Below are positions 1 through 8,779 of a stretch of DNA of 62,298 nt, piece by piece (positions within the stretch are counted from its first letter, which is position 1; the number at the start of each line of letters is the position of its first letter). The stretch spans positions 1 to 62,298 of the forward strand of contig CANEHE010000009.1 in assembly GCA_947427285.1 (NCBI GenBank), given 5' to 3'. This DNA comes from an uncultured Porphyromonadaceae bacterium. GTDB lineage: Bacteria; Bacteroidota; Bacteroidia; Bacteroidales; Muribaculaceae. The position numbers and the translations under genes are program-made. Under the pieces are notes generated by a model. That model searched no databases, was not told the DNA's origin, and worked only from the letters and a program-made list of their open reading frames with translations.

Positions 1-1943
1 AATCGGCCCGCCAACGCATAACAGAAGGCCGGCTCGGAAGCGAAAACCTTGAACTGACGAAGCTGGCACTGACTCCACAGATGTTTGGTGAGATCGACAT
101 CATAAAGTCAATCACACTGATGCCGGGTATTCATGGAGGTGCAGAAGGAACAGGCGGTTTTGAGGTGAGGGGAGGGAATGCTTACCAGAATCTGATCTCT
201 ATGGATGGCATGACGCTCTACAACCCCTCGCATCTGATGGGGATATTCTCTACATTCAACGATGATGCTATGAGTCAGGCCATATTGCACAAAGGTCCGG
301 TTCCGGCTCGGTTTGGCGGTGCTTCATCTTCGGTATTGGAGACTTATATGAAATCTGGAAACCTGAATCAGTACCGGTTTTCAGGAACTATCGGTATTCT
401 AAATGCGAAGGCAACCGCAGAAGGGCCGATCGTGAAAGACAGACTGTCGTTTGCCGTCGCGGCACGAAGATCTTATGTGGACTTGTTTCTGAAACTTATC
501 CCGGAATACCGAAGTACGGTAATGAACTTCTTTGATGTCAATGCCAAAATCAGATACAGACCCAACAAAAGAGGAATACTTGATGTGTCGTTTTTTGCAT
601 CTCGCGACAATCTCGCTGTCTCCAGACTTATGGACATGCGTTGGGGGAATCTCGCCGGAAGCATAAACTGGAATACAGGTATAGGTGATAACTGGCGTTT
701 ATACACAACTGGAGCTGTAACCGACTATACATCCGATATGGGAACGGACATAATGGACTCCAAGCAGAAATTACGGGGATATATCCGTTCTTTCTCGGCC
801 AACGGAAGAGCCGTGCATACTTTTTCCGACTCCCATTCCATAGAATTCGGAGTGCGTTCCGAATTGCTTCGTGTAAAGTCTGGAGAAATGACAGTCAACG
901 GCACCCGTCAACTTGAAATCCGTTCCGGATGGCAAAATGCTGTCTGGATAGACTATGAGGGAACCTTCTCATCGCGGGTGTCTTTGTCTGTGGGTGTGCG
1001 TCTCTCATCATTCTCTGCCTTGTCTGGCAGACACTTTCATGAGTTTCTGGCTCTGAATGAAGCCCAGCCAGACTTTTCATCAAAGACATATATGGATATT
1101 GAACCTCGTGGCAGCATACGATTCCTTATCAACGAGAACCATAACATCAAGGCCGGAGCATCGCTGACAACACAGAATCTGCATGGAGCAAGGGCCACGT
1201 CAGCTACATTCCTATATGACCGTTATGCTCTCTCTTCCGCCAATATAAAACCGGAGCGTACGGCCCAATATTCGGCGGAATATGCAGGCATGACACCAGA
1301 TGGGGCATGGGACTGGTCGGTGGAAGGCTACTTTAAATCGATGCGGAATGTGTATGACTACCGCGACGGAATGTCAATGTTTTCCCGGATAAATCTTGAA
1401 AGTCTGATTCTCGGTGGTAAAGGACGCAGCTACGGTATGGAACTCATGATTCGCAAAAACAGTGGCAGACTCACCGGTTGGATTTCTTATACTTTGTCGA
1501 AGACAGAAACGCGCATCCCCGGTATAAACGGAGGAAAATGGTATGATGCATCCAATGACCGACGCAATGATATTGCCGTAGTCGCCATATATGCTCTTGG
1601 AGATCGATGGAAGTTTTCGGCGTCGTGGACCTACTCCTCAGGCCGACCTCTCACTGCGCCGGATGCGAAATACGAACTGGGAGGCACTACATGTTATTAT
1701 TATACAGCCCGCAACTCCTACAAGACGCCAGCATCTCATCGCCTCGACCTTTCAGCTACATACACACGTGTAGGTAAGCGTGTCACTTCGATATGGTCAT
1801 TCGGGGTATTCAACGCATACTCTCATTACAGTCCATTCGTAATATATTTCGAAGATGATTCGTCTAAGCCGTCAGGCACACGGGCTGTCCAACAGTCTCT
1901 TTTCGGCATAGTGCCATCGGTATCATACACTATAGAATTCTGA
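1..1943 (+). CDS. TonB-dependent receptor, 5' end missing
   Basis: Outer-membrane TonB-dependent transporter missing its N-terminus: the frame is open from base 3 with no stop, so the signal peptide, any carboxypeptidase-like domain and the TonB box lie outside the window. The first visible part is a plug domain, with VRGGNAYQNLISMDGMTLY (a typical 'RGG...N...DG..vYnP' plug signature) and a following FGGxxSSVLE turn. The rest alternates short polar turns and amphipathic strands as in a 22-strand barrel and ends in an aromatic residue (..YTIEF), the usual barrel C-terminus. The stop is two bases before a DUF4249 lipoprotein gene, a common pairing in Bacteroidota. The ligand cannot be told from the sequence; peptides or chelated metals are both possible. 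Confidence 0.9.
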   Translation, partial: SARQRITEGRLGSENLELTKLALTPQMFGEIDIIKSITLMPGIHGGAEGTGGFEVRGGNAYQNLISMDGMTLYNPSHLMGIFSTFNDDAMSQAILHKGPVPARFGGASSSVLETYMKSGNLNQYRFSGTIGILNAKATAEGPIVKDRLSFAVAARRSYVDLFLKLIPEYRSTVMNFFDVNAKIRYRPNKRGILDVSFFASRDNLAVSRLMDMRWGNLAGSINWNTGIGDNWRLYTTGAVTDYTSDMGTDIMDSKQKLRGYIRSFSANGRAVHTFSDSHSIEFGVRSELLRVKSGEMTVNGTRQLEIRSGWQNAVWIDYEGTFSSRVSLSVGVRLSSFSALSGRHFHEFLALNEAQPDFSSKTYMDIEPRGSIRFLINENHNIKAGASLTTQNLHGARATSATFLYDRYALSSANIKPERTAQYSAEYAGMTPDGAWDWSVEGYFKSMRNVYDYRDGMSMFSRINLESLILGGKGRSYGMELMIRKNSGRLTGWISYTLSKTETRIPGINGGKWYDASNDRRNDIAVVAIYALGDRWKFSASWTYSSGRPLTAPDAKYELGGTTCYYYTARNSYKTPASHRLDLSATYTRVGKRVTSIWSFGVFNAYSHYSPFVIYFEDDSSKPSGTRAVQQSLFGIVPSVSYTIEF

Positions 1944-1945
1944 GA

Positions 1946-2743
1946 ATGAAATATATAATACCACTCACGATACTTACGGCATTTTTCGTATCCTGCGAGA
2001 AGGAACTCGATTTCCATTACCATGATGTGGCACCGCAATTGGTGATAGAGGCAACCGTCTCAGACCGAGGTACAAATATCCTTCTCACCAATACGACTCC
2101 GATGGGGGAGGCTATGAATCTCACTCCTCTGACAGATGCGGAAGTGATTGTTACAGACATGACAGACGGCCATTCCCGGACAATTGTTGCCGGACCGGAT
2201 GGTGCGTATACAGACGATATGGCTGGAATCGAGGGACATGAATATCGGATAAATGTGAATAGAGAGGGCAGATCTTATGAATCATCGTGCACTATGCGAT
2301 CCGCTGCGGAGATCCTTGCGCTTGATTTCCAGTGGATTAAAATGCCCTATGACTATGTAGCCGTGCTTCAGGTCTCATTCACAGATTCCGATACCTCGGG
2401 AGACTATTATTGGGTGCGCCTTTTAAGAAACGGAGAGCCATATATGTGGAGTGTGACAGACGACAGCCGTGCCGTCGGAGGTGTAATTCATGAAGTGATA
2501 CGGACTTCCCGTAAAGAGATTGATAAAGAAGATGATAAGACTGTTCTTCGTGATGGCGACAGGATTACAGTGATAGTGGCACCTGTTTCACGTGATATGG
2601 CCGATTATCTGACGGCCCTGGAGAAAGACAGCAACGGACCGCGTATGTTCTCCGGGGACTTTTGCCTCGGTTACTTCCTTGCAGCTTCTTTGTCGGAGTC
2701 GGAAATCATATACCGTCCGGATGAAATGAAAGAATATAAGTGA
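1946..2743 (+). CDS. DUF4249-family lipoprotein
   Basis: Probable outer-membrane lipoprotein partner of the upstream receptor. The N-terminus is a short lipoprotein signal (MKYIIPLTILTAFFVSC) with Cys17 as the lipidated residue. The mature part has an Ig-like/Greek-key look (DAEVIVTDMTDG...GAYTDDMAGIEGHEYRINV), followed by a domain with a DYYWVRLLRNG pattern characteristic of DUF4249. At 265 residues it is somewhat shorter than many family members. Start ATG lies two bases after the receptor stop, so the two are translationally close and surely co-transcribed. In Bacteroidota, DUF4249 proteins usually follow a TonB-dependent receptor and are assumed to act with it at the surface; the exact role is unknown. 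Confidence 0.85.
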   Translation: MKYIIPLTILTAFFVSCEKELDFHYHDVAPQLVIEATVSDRGTNILLTNTTPMGEAMNLTPLTDAEVIVTDMTDGHSRTIVAGPDGAYTDDMAGIEGHEYRINVNREGRSYESSCTMRSAAEILALDFQWIKMPYDYVAVLQVSFTDSDTSGDYYWVRLLRNGEPYMWSVTDDSRAVGGVIHEVIRTSRKEIDKEDDKTVLRDGDRITVIVAPVSRDMADYLTALEKDSNGPRMFSGDFCLGYFLAASLSESEIIYRPDEMKEYK

Positions 2744-2748
2744 CCCTC

Positions 2749-3714
2749 TTATATTTTTGAGGTAATAAAATTATATGTGATGGCCGATATCCGAGAAATA
2801 ACAGTTGATGCCGCCTTTTCATCTCCCGCAAAATCTTTTATAAACACGACCAGAGTATAATGCCGTCCATCGGGAAGCATTATGTGGGCCGCATCATTGT
2901 GGGCTATGAGGAGACCATTGTCATTTCTATACCCGGAACCTGTCTTGTGGGCGACTGAAACACCCTTCTTATCTGAAAGAGGAGCGGATATCCGATCGGT
3001 ACCCGTGGCGCATTCGCCCAGCACGTTGCAGATGAAACGTTGGTTGTAGGTAGATATTATACTGTCGTTAAAAAGTTTATCTAACAATATGGCTGTTGAT
3101 GACGGAGAAGAATGGTTCGAATAACTCAGTGAATGGTCACGTCCCATATCATCCTCCCGTAAAGAGATACGGAATCCGTTGCGCGGCACAAGTGTCGAGA
3201 TAAAGTTGTCTGTCCGCGCGACATCCACAAGGCGGTCAAACATAAGATTGCTGGCATTGTTGTCGCTCTTTATCAGGGTATATCGCATCAGGTCTTTTGC
3301 AGACAACATGAAATGAGGCTCCGGATGCTCTTTCAGCATCGGGCTCCATGTATCGGGGTTCAGCGTACTCCTGTCAATATCGATCAATGTATCTATGGAA
3401 ATATCATTCTTTTCGAATTCGTGACATAAAGCAATTGCCTGATGAAGTTTGAACACGCTCATAAGGGGATACACGTCACGGTCATTGACAGCGATTGTCT
3501 CATGCCCGTTAACAATGATGGCTATTCCGATTTCCCCTGGATAGGAGGCTGCGATCGCTGTAAGACTGTCGCGCAAAACATCAAGAGATTCCCGATAAGA
3601 TTCGATTTTATGGGATGCCGTCCGTTTCATCCGGCCTGTTCCGCATGATATGGAGTTGAAAACTACCGGGAGGCACATCATTAAGATCAGGAAGCGTAAT
3701 ATATTTGACTTCAT
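2749..3714 (-). CDS. Class A (subclass A2-like) serine beta-lactamase
   Basis: Predicted periplasmic beta-lactam hydrolase. The catalytic elements of class A are all visible: Ser86-Val-Phe-Lys89 (SxxK nucleophile), Ser150-Asp-Asn152 (SDN loop), Glu187 in an REDDMG omega-loop segment, and Lys257-Thr-Gly-Ser260 (KTG). The EDDM...YSNHSSP layout of the omega loop resembles the CfxA/CepA subclass A2 enzymes of Bacteroidota. The N-terminus is hydrophobic and ends in NSISC, so either lipidation at Cys24 or ordinary cleavage is possible. At 321 residues it is normal length. Its start overlaps the stop of the upstream PH-like gene by four bases (ATGA). Whether it hydrolyses cephalosporins cannot be judged from motifs alone. 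Confidence 0.9.
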   Translation of the reverse strand: MKSNILRFLILMMCLPVVFNSISCGTGRMKRTASHKIESYRESLDVLRDSLTAIAASYPGEIGIAIIVNGHETIAVNDRDVYPLMSVFKLHQAIALCHEFEKNDISIDTLIDIDRSTLNPDTWSPMLKEHPEPHFMLSAKDLMRYTLIKSDNNASNLMFDRLVDVARTDNFISTLVPRNGFRISLREDDMGRDHSLSYSNHSSPSSTAILLDKLFNDSIISTYNQRFICNVLGECATGTDRISAPLSDKKGVSVAHKTGSGYRNDNGLLIAHNDAAHIMLPDGRHYTLVVFIKDFAGDEKAASTVISRISAITYNFITSKI

Positions 3715-4187
3715 GTTTTTAACATCTTCTTAATGTATTCTATCATGGCATTTGGATGGTCACAACCAAGCACATATTTGTCGCCGTTTTTCATGCGGAC
3801 AAGGAAACATTCGGAAGATTTGCCATAAAAAGCGTAATACCTTCCTATGTCGCCCTCTCTGAAAATACCCCAGTAACCCATAAATCCACCTGCACCGAAG
3901 ATCCTTATCGCTCCCATCGTAGGTTGAAATTGCTCTACACTCTCCACATTCCGAATAGGAATTTTCTGGCATTTCATTATACTGCCCAGTAAGATGTAAT
4001 CAGGGGAGACTTTTACGTAGGCTACACCATACAGCAAACCTGATATTATCAAGAAGATATATATGGATAGTAATATGAAAAAAACTGATTTTTCATGCAC
4101 GGTAGCGATACACCCGATAAACAATAATCCATAAATGAGAACTGTCAGGATAGTTGAAAATCGACTATAGTTGATTTTTGATTTCAT
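3711..4187 (-). CDS. PH-like domain membrane protein
   Basis: Small inner-membrane protein of 158 residues. Residues about 12-30 and 33-55 form two transmembrane segments (FSTILTVLIYGLLFIGCIA; VFFILLSIYIFLIISGLLYG). The rest is a soluble beta-rich domain (YILLGSIMKCQKIPIRNVESV ... RMKNGDKYVLGCDHPNAMIEYI) typical of bacterial PH-like domains. It is transcribed from a promoter 20 bases upstream and its stop overlaps the beta-lactamase start by four bases, so the two genes form a tight operon. Function is unknown; bacterial PH-like membrane proteins are often scaffolds. A direct link to beta-lactam sensing is only inference from the operon. Confidence 0.75.
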   Translation of the reverse strand: MKSKINYSRFSTILTVLIYGLLFIGCIATVHEKSVFFILLSIYIFLIISGLLYGVAYVKVSPDYILLGSIMKCQKIPIRNVESVEQFQPTMGAIRIFGAGGFMGYWGIFREGDIGRYYAFYGKSSECFLVRMKNGDKYVLGCDHPNAMIEYIKKMLKT

Positions 4188-4207
4188 ACGTTGTGAGATT
4201 TCATGTA

Positions 4208-4238
4208 CAAATTTAGCAAAATTATGTAATATGACAAA
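4208..4238 (-). promoter_or_regulatory. Bacteroidota-type promoter of the PH-like/beta-lactamase operon
   Basis: Read on the minus strand, TTTG (4235-4238) is followed by 19 bases and TAAATTTG (4208-4215), an exact match to the -33/-7 consensus. Transcription would start near 4200, giving a leader of only about a dozen bases before the ATG at 4187. Confidence 0.75.
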
Positions 4239-4262
4239 GCCCCGGCTTGAGAAAGCCAGGAC
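4239..4262 (-). terminator. Possible terminator between the exported protein and the PH-like gene
   Basis: On the minus strand CCTGGCTT and AAGCCGGG (4241-4260) form an 8-bp stem with a TCTC loop. The following bases (GGCTTTG) are a weak U-tract. It lies after the stop at 4300 and abuts the -33 box of the next promoter. Confidence 0.5.
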
Positions 4263-4299
4263 CTTATCCCTATATTTGATATAGTTACATCAAGGTGAA

Positions 4300-6618
4300 T
4301 CAAATGACTGATTTGCGGATGAAAATACCACGTGATGTCGAAGCCTTGATGATATAGGCACCCGAGGAAAGCGCATCAAGTGATATTTCAGTACCTTCAA
4401 AAGTTCTTATGCGTTTTCCGTCAATGGTAAAGATTTCGAAATGTGCGTTATCACAACCGACTACCCCCGCCTTGCGGCTTACGATCCATAATGCGGAATT
4501 GTCATCGAGGGTTTCTGACACACCTACCTGATCCTCTATCTTGAATGCAGGGGAAACAGTGGATATCTGAGAGTTCCCGGCTTGGTCACGGAGAGTAATG
4601 CGGATATCGAACCATCCCTTTTCAGCCTTACGGTCCACACTTTTAAGACTACCTTGATAGAAATTTCCGTATGCAGGCATATAAAACTTCTCTGGTACTT
4701 CCACGACTTCAATTGGAACCCAATCCTCTGTATGCAGAGGAGAATATTCTACCTTAACCTCCGGTGCACCTTCGTGTAAATACATATTGTTAAATCCAAT
4801 GAAATCTCCGTTTTCATCGAATATATAATCCATATTGAATTTCATATCAGCTGCAGAAAATGTGATGATTCCTTCTGATGCTGATGTGAACCGATCTGTT
4901 ATTTTATTGTCTGTGTTTCTGAATTGGAGCATGGTCGGCATCGGTGGGACATAGTCGTCAGTGGAGAAATCATATACTACTTGAGAAGATGCTCTTGAGG
5001 GAATGCCATCCACTTGAATCGCTTTTTCTTCTGTAATTGACAGATTTACTTTCCCTTTGAAATTTTTTTTCTGAGTATTGAAGTCTTTCCAGAAACCGAA
5101 CCAGCTATCAAGCATATCATCTTTCCATAATCCTTCCCATCTTTTATCTCCGTAAGAAGCTTTTAATTCAGAAGCGTAACCGTTTGGATTGGAGACAAAT
5201 TCTCCAAGTCTGCCTGCATTGGCCCATATAAAACCGAAGTTTGTGGAACTGACGTCCGAAACTATAATCATAGGAACATTGTCGCCAGCTATCTGCATAC
5301 TCCCTTCCGGATAAAAAGAGTATGTCGGATTGCCGTTAATAAGCAGACTGCGGTCAAGTCCATCCGGAGTATTGGAAAAGTCATTAAACAGATACTCCTC
5401 TTTATCCAGAGGTGTTATCATTCTTCTGATTCTGTCACCCTCTTTCTTCAAAAGAGGAGGCAATATCTGATACATATGGGTTTGGAACTGGTAATCTTCC
5501 GCGAAATAGGGAACTACAGCCAACCGTGTTTCATACAGAGGTGTCTCTCCTTGATGGGTTGGAACACAATACAGATACTTTTTGGCATTTGTGAAAAGAT
5601 CTCCCTCTCCATTTATATTTTGGGTCGGCACCCCTTTCCAAAGAGAATAAAAACCGAATTTGAGTCCGGGAGTAAGATTGTCAAGACCATGACAATAGTT
5701 AGCTGTTGTTACGATTTCATCCGGTTGTAAAACAGAGAAGTCTTGAGTCCTATTGTTTACAATCTGGCTGTTGACTCCGTTGGATTCTGATGTGATAAGC
5801 ATTGCAGATTCCGCATCTGCGGTGACATGGATCATTGTCTGCACGCATTTGAAGGTATCCGAGACTCCCGGAGTAAACATATATTCGCCTGACTGGGGAA
5901 TATCGATTATTTTGTCTCCTGTCTGGATTCGGACAAAATTCCCTTGAGTCAAACAAAGCTGACCATATTCTTCATGACCTACCGAGGTTTCGAAATAGCC
6001 GAAGAAGTCATTACCAGTGAAAACCGTACCCCTTTCAATCATATTTCCTGTTTCATTGTCCAGAAGCGGGCCGATTATTCTGGTTCCATCTGGAAGCAAT
6101 GGTTGGAACCGGACATGTTCCGTGGCTTCGGAATCATTAAGTTCCAGGGATTGATTTTCTTTTATCTCATAGTTTTCCCGAATGACCACTTTTATAGGTG
6201 CTTCTTCAGTAGAGGGATAGATGGCGACAATGGTATAGGTTCCTTCGCTTAAATTCCACGTTGCCTTGAAGCCGGATTCTCCCGACAGATTCTCGATCGT
6301 CCAGTATTGACTTCCTTTTTTTGCGTATGCAAACAACTGAGGCATGTAGTTGTCAGTGGATGTGAAGGTGATAGTCAGCGGATATGTCGTTTCATCTGCA
6401 CGGGTAGACATCTGTCTGGAAATGGATTCTGTTGGTTTGCATATTTTCAGCGATTCGCTATGAAAATATTTCCCATATCCGGAGATGAGGTCTTTTGTTT
6501 TGAAGGTGTAGGGATTATTTTTTGTGGGGACAACATTTTCGGGCTGCAAAGAACCTCTATATGCGTTGGCCGTGATCATGATGATGCACGTAATAAGAAG
6601 TAGAGAAAATCTTTTCAT
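4300..6618 (-). CDS. Exported protein with T9SS type A-like C-terminal sorting domain
   Basis: A 772-residue secreted protein with a Sec signal peptide (MKRFSLLLITCIIMITANA). The body is beta-rich and matches no family I can name. The C-terminal ~60 residues have the form of a type IX secretion sorting domain: FEIFTIDGKRIRTFEG followed by LSSGAYIIKAS and a final FIRKSVI strand. No protease or glycosidase motif is visible. The gene is monocistronic, with its own promoter at 6729-6761, and is divergent from a membrane-anchored TPR-HTH regulator, which could control it. The cargo role is inferred from the tail only; whether this genome encodes a T9SS cannot be seen here. Confidence 0.75.
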   Translation of the reverse strand: MKRFSLLLITCIIMITANAYRGSLQPENVVPTKNNPYTFKTKDLISGYGKYFHSESLKICKPTESISRQMSTRADETTYPLTITFTSTDNYMPQLFAYAKKGSQYWTIENLSGESGFKATWNLSEGTYTIVAIYPSTEEAPIKVVIRENYEIKENQSLELNDSEATEHVRFQPLLPDGTRIIGPLLDNETGNMIERGTVFTGNDFFGYFETSVGHEEYGQLCLTQGNFVRIQTGDKIIDIPQSGEYMFTPGVSDTFKCVQTMIHVTADAESAMLITSESNGVNSQIVNNRTQDFSVLQPDEIVTTANYCHGLDNLTPGLKFGFYSLWKGVPTQNINGEGDLFTNAKKYLYCVPTHQGETPLYETRLAVVPYFAEDYQFQTHMYQILPPLLKKEGDRIRRMITPLDKEEYLFNDFSNTPDGLDRSLLINGNPTYSFYPEGSMQIAGDNVPMIIVSDVSSTNFGFIWANAGRLGEFVSNPNGYASELKASYGDKRWEGLWKDDMLDSWFGFWKDFNTQKKNFKGKVNLSITEEKAIQVDGIPSRASSQVVYDFSTDDYVPPMPTMLQFRNTDNKITDRFTSASEGIITFSAADMKFNMDYIFDENGDFIGFNNMYLHEGAPEVKVEYSPLHTEDWVPIEVVEVPEKFYMPAYGNFYQGSLKSVDRKAEKGWFDIRITLRDQAGNSQISTVSPAFKIEDQVGVSETLDDNSALWIVSRKAGVVGCDNAHFEIFTIDGKRIRTFEGTEISLDALSSGAYIIKASTSRGIFIRKSVI

Positions 6619-6728
6619 CGTTTATCCGAGTGTCTATAACCTGTAAATTTGACTTTAATGGTTTTATTTTACGAAAGACAGGTTTCCAAGGTCTGTGCAC
6701 CTACCGAGGCCTTTTCGCTTTTCGAAAA

Positions 6729-6761
6729 CAAAATTAACCACTCGGTTTTGTCTTATGCAAA
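6729..6761 (-). promoter_or_regulatory. Promoter of the T9SS-tailed protein gene
   Basis: Minus-strand TTTG (6758-6761), 21-base spacer, TAATTTTG (6729-6736). It predicts a start near 6722 and a leader of about 100 bases. It is the only recognisable signal in the AT-rich 6619-6913 stretch, which otherwise holds no convincing gene. Confidence 0.7.
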
Positions 6762-6913
6762 TTTCGGAGTTCTGCAAATCTACTCCGTATCACTGTATAA
6801 GTACACTTTAAAAATACTTTATTCAACTTTAATAATCAATATATCAATATTTTAATATTGAAGATGTAAATCATATCTCTTAATGTTGCAGTATGAAATT
6901 ATTCATCTAATAC

Positions 6914-6944
6914 TTGGTTATAACCAAATAAGGTACTAACTTTG
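6914..6944 (+). promoter_or_regulatory. Promoter with embedded 14-bp palindrome (candidate operator) of the TPR-HTH gene
   Basis: TTGG (6914-6917), 19 bases, TAACTTTG (6937-6944) fits the -33/-7 form. A perfect 14-bp palindrome, TTGGTTATAACCAA (6914-6927), begins exactly at the -33 box. Transcription would start near 6948-6951, at or beside the ATG at 6948, so the message may be leaderless. A dimeric regulator bound to the palindrome would block or reshape the promoter. Confidence 0.65.
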
Positions 6945-6947
6945 GGT

Positions 6948-8672
6948 ATGAAATATTTGAGAGCGATATTATCTGGATTATTGTTTCTTTATATTGGTTT
7001 GATTTTCGGAGATGATATTATGTCACGCGATATGAAGCGTGATTATTATCTTGCAAAAATCAAATCTGATAAAGAAAAGCCGCAACTTAGAGTGACATAT
7101 ATAGATTCTCTGAACAGCCTTAATCCGGCTAACATATCTCTGTATCTCAAAGAGAAAGGTCAAGTTTATATAAAAGCTGCGAAATTCGCGAAAGCGGCCG
7201 AGGTTTATTCGGAACTCGCAAGCCAGAAAGGCCTTCCTCTCAATCTCTACCTTGATGCTGTCTATTGGGCAGCTTGGAGCAATAGTGCTTTGGGTAGATA
7301 TGAGAAAGCTCTTGACAATATCTATGAACTTATAAAGCCTGAGAAGCCGGATTCTCTCGATTACTATGATGCTGAAGCAGACTTTCTGCTTTGCAATCTG
7401 TATCGTCTTCTCGGCAATACAAATATGAGTAATCGTTATCTTTCATCCGCTGCCAGAAAGATAAATGGTCTGAAATGTCCGGAAATCAGGGTAAACCATT
7501 TCCGTTTCCGCTGGCATCTGGAGAAATCTGGAACTTTATTAAAGGCGGGAAAGTATGATGAGGCCCTTATGGAAATCAAAAAAGCTCGCAAATTTAATAT
7601 GGACAAGGTCAATGAGGAGCTTATTCTTATGGATATGGCGGAACTTTACGACCATATTGGTGAACCAGAGATTGCAGAAGAATATTGGTTGAAGTTTATC
7701 TCGGAGACATCCTGTTCGCTACACAACAGCGCAAATAGAGAGTATGCGATGTGCAACTACGCGTTGTTTCTAATGAGGCAGAAGCGTTACGATGAGTCTC
7801 TACGTTTGTGTCGGAGCCAACTGACAGGTATGGATTCAACTGATATGACTCATGTGAGAGGCGTGCTTTATGAGATAATGGCACAGAATTTGGCGGCATT
7901 GAATAGGCATGAGGACGCTTATAAATCTTTGTGGGAATCGCGTGAATTACTTGATTCTGTGATGCGGATGTGTAATCAGGAAAGTGTGGCGGCAATAACG
8001 TATGACTTTGAGAACCGGTTGGCGGCTCTTGAATATGAACGACTGCAGAAAGCCGACAAAAAGAAACTTATCTTAATAATAGGCCTTTGTGTAATTGGAG
8101 TGGCCATATCATGCATTACCGTGTTAATATGGCAGAGAGGGGTAAAAAGAAAGAAACGAAATCAGTTATTGATCAGGGAAATGGAAACGAAAGAGATTGA
8201 GCATAGAGTTGTTGCTGCCGAACTGTCGGAGGAGACGGAAGCAGCCAACCGAGAAATAGTGTCTATTTCCATGCGTATGGCCGAGTCAGATGCCCTTCTT
8301 TCTGAAATAGCTTCAATCAGTGGAAATGCAAGATTGGGGGCAAAAGAGGCTGTCAGTCAGATCCGCTTAAAACTACGAGGACTACAGGCCAATGAGCGTA
8401 CATGGGAGGTATTTCAGATCCATTTCGAAAAAACTCATCCACATTTTCTGGCGGAACTTTATCGCAGGCATCCAGACCTGACACAGGGAGAAGTGAGGAT
8501 GGCAGCTTTCATCGTCATGAATATGAGTGGGAAAGAGATCGCTAATCTCCTCTGTCGTTCGGAACGCACAGTGGAATCAACCAAATACCGCCTTCACAAA
8601 AAACTGGGTATCGGTCCTGAGATGAGCACTGCCGTCTATCTGCGCACACTTTTAGTCGGGATCAAGGAGTAA
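6948..8672 (+). CDS. Membrane-anchored TPR protein with C-terminal LuxR-like HTH
   Basis: A 574-residue one-protein sensor-regulator. Residues 4-20 form an N-terminal hydrophobic segment. About residues 60-350 are tetratricopeptide-like helix pairs (for example KAAKFAKAAEVYSELA and LGRYEKALDNIYELI). Residues 373-395 are a transmembrane segment followed by a basic stop-transfer stretch (RGVKRKKR). A coiled coil follows, then an HTH at 511-552 (LTQGEVRMAAFIVMNMSGKEIANLL..SERTVESTKYRLHKKL split by me), close to LuxR/GerE type. Such architecture is known in Bacteroidota as a membrane-tethered transcription factor with a periplasmic TPR sensor. ATG 6948 was chosen over an in-frame TTG two codons upstream. 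It is divergent from the T9SS-tailed gene. Confidence 0.85.
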   Translation: MKYLRAILSGLLFLYIGLIFGDDIMSRDMKRDYYLAKIKSDKEKPQLRVTYIDSLNSLNPANISLYLKEKGQVYIKAAKFAKAAEVYSELASQKGLPLNLYLDAVYWAAWSNSALGRYEKALDNIYELIKPEKPDSLDYYDAEADFLLCNLYRLLGNTNMSNRYLSSAARKINGLKCPEIRVNHFRFRWHLEKSGTLLKAGKYDEALMEIKKARKFNMDKVNEELILMDMAELYDHIGEPEIAEEYWLKFISETSCSLHNSANREYAMCNYALFLMRQKRYDESLRLCRSQLTGMDSTDMTHVRGVLYEIMAQNLAALNRHEDAYKSLWESRELLDSVMRMCNQESVAAITYDFENRLAALEYERLQKADKKKLILIIGLCVIGVAISCITVLIWQRGVKRKKRNQLLIREMETKEIEHRVVAAELSEETEAANREIVSISMRMAESDALLSEIASISGNARLGAKEAVSQIRLKLRGLQANERTWEVFQIHFEKTHPHFLAELYRRHPDLTQGEVRMAAFIVMNMSGKEIANLLCRSERTVESTKYRLHKKLGIGPEMSTAVYLRTLLVGIKE

Positions 8673-8779
8673 TCCTTCCCTTTTGCTTAATTGTTACATC
8701 CATAGAAGAGGTAAGGAAAATAGAACGGTCTGATGGAAGTCTGGTCGATTTTGTGTAATTTTGCAGGGAAAAGCGCATT

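Noticed and set aside
6649..6855. 68-codon open frame between the exported protein and TPR-HTH genes
   Set aside because: AT-rich, overlaps the minus-strand promoter and leader, no start context or family likeness.
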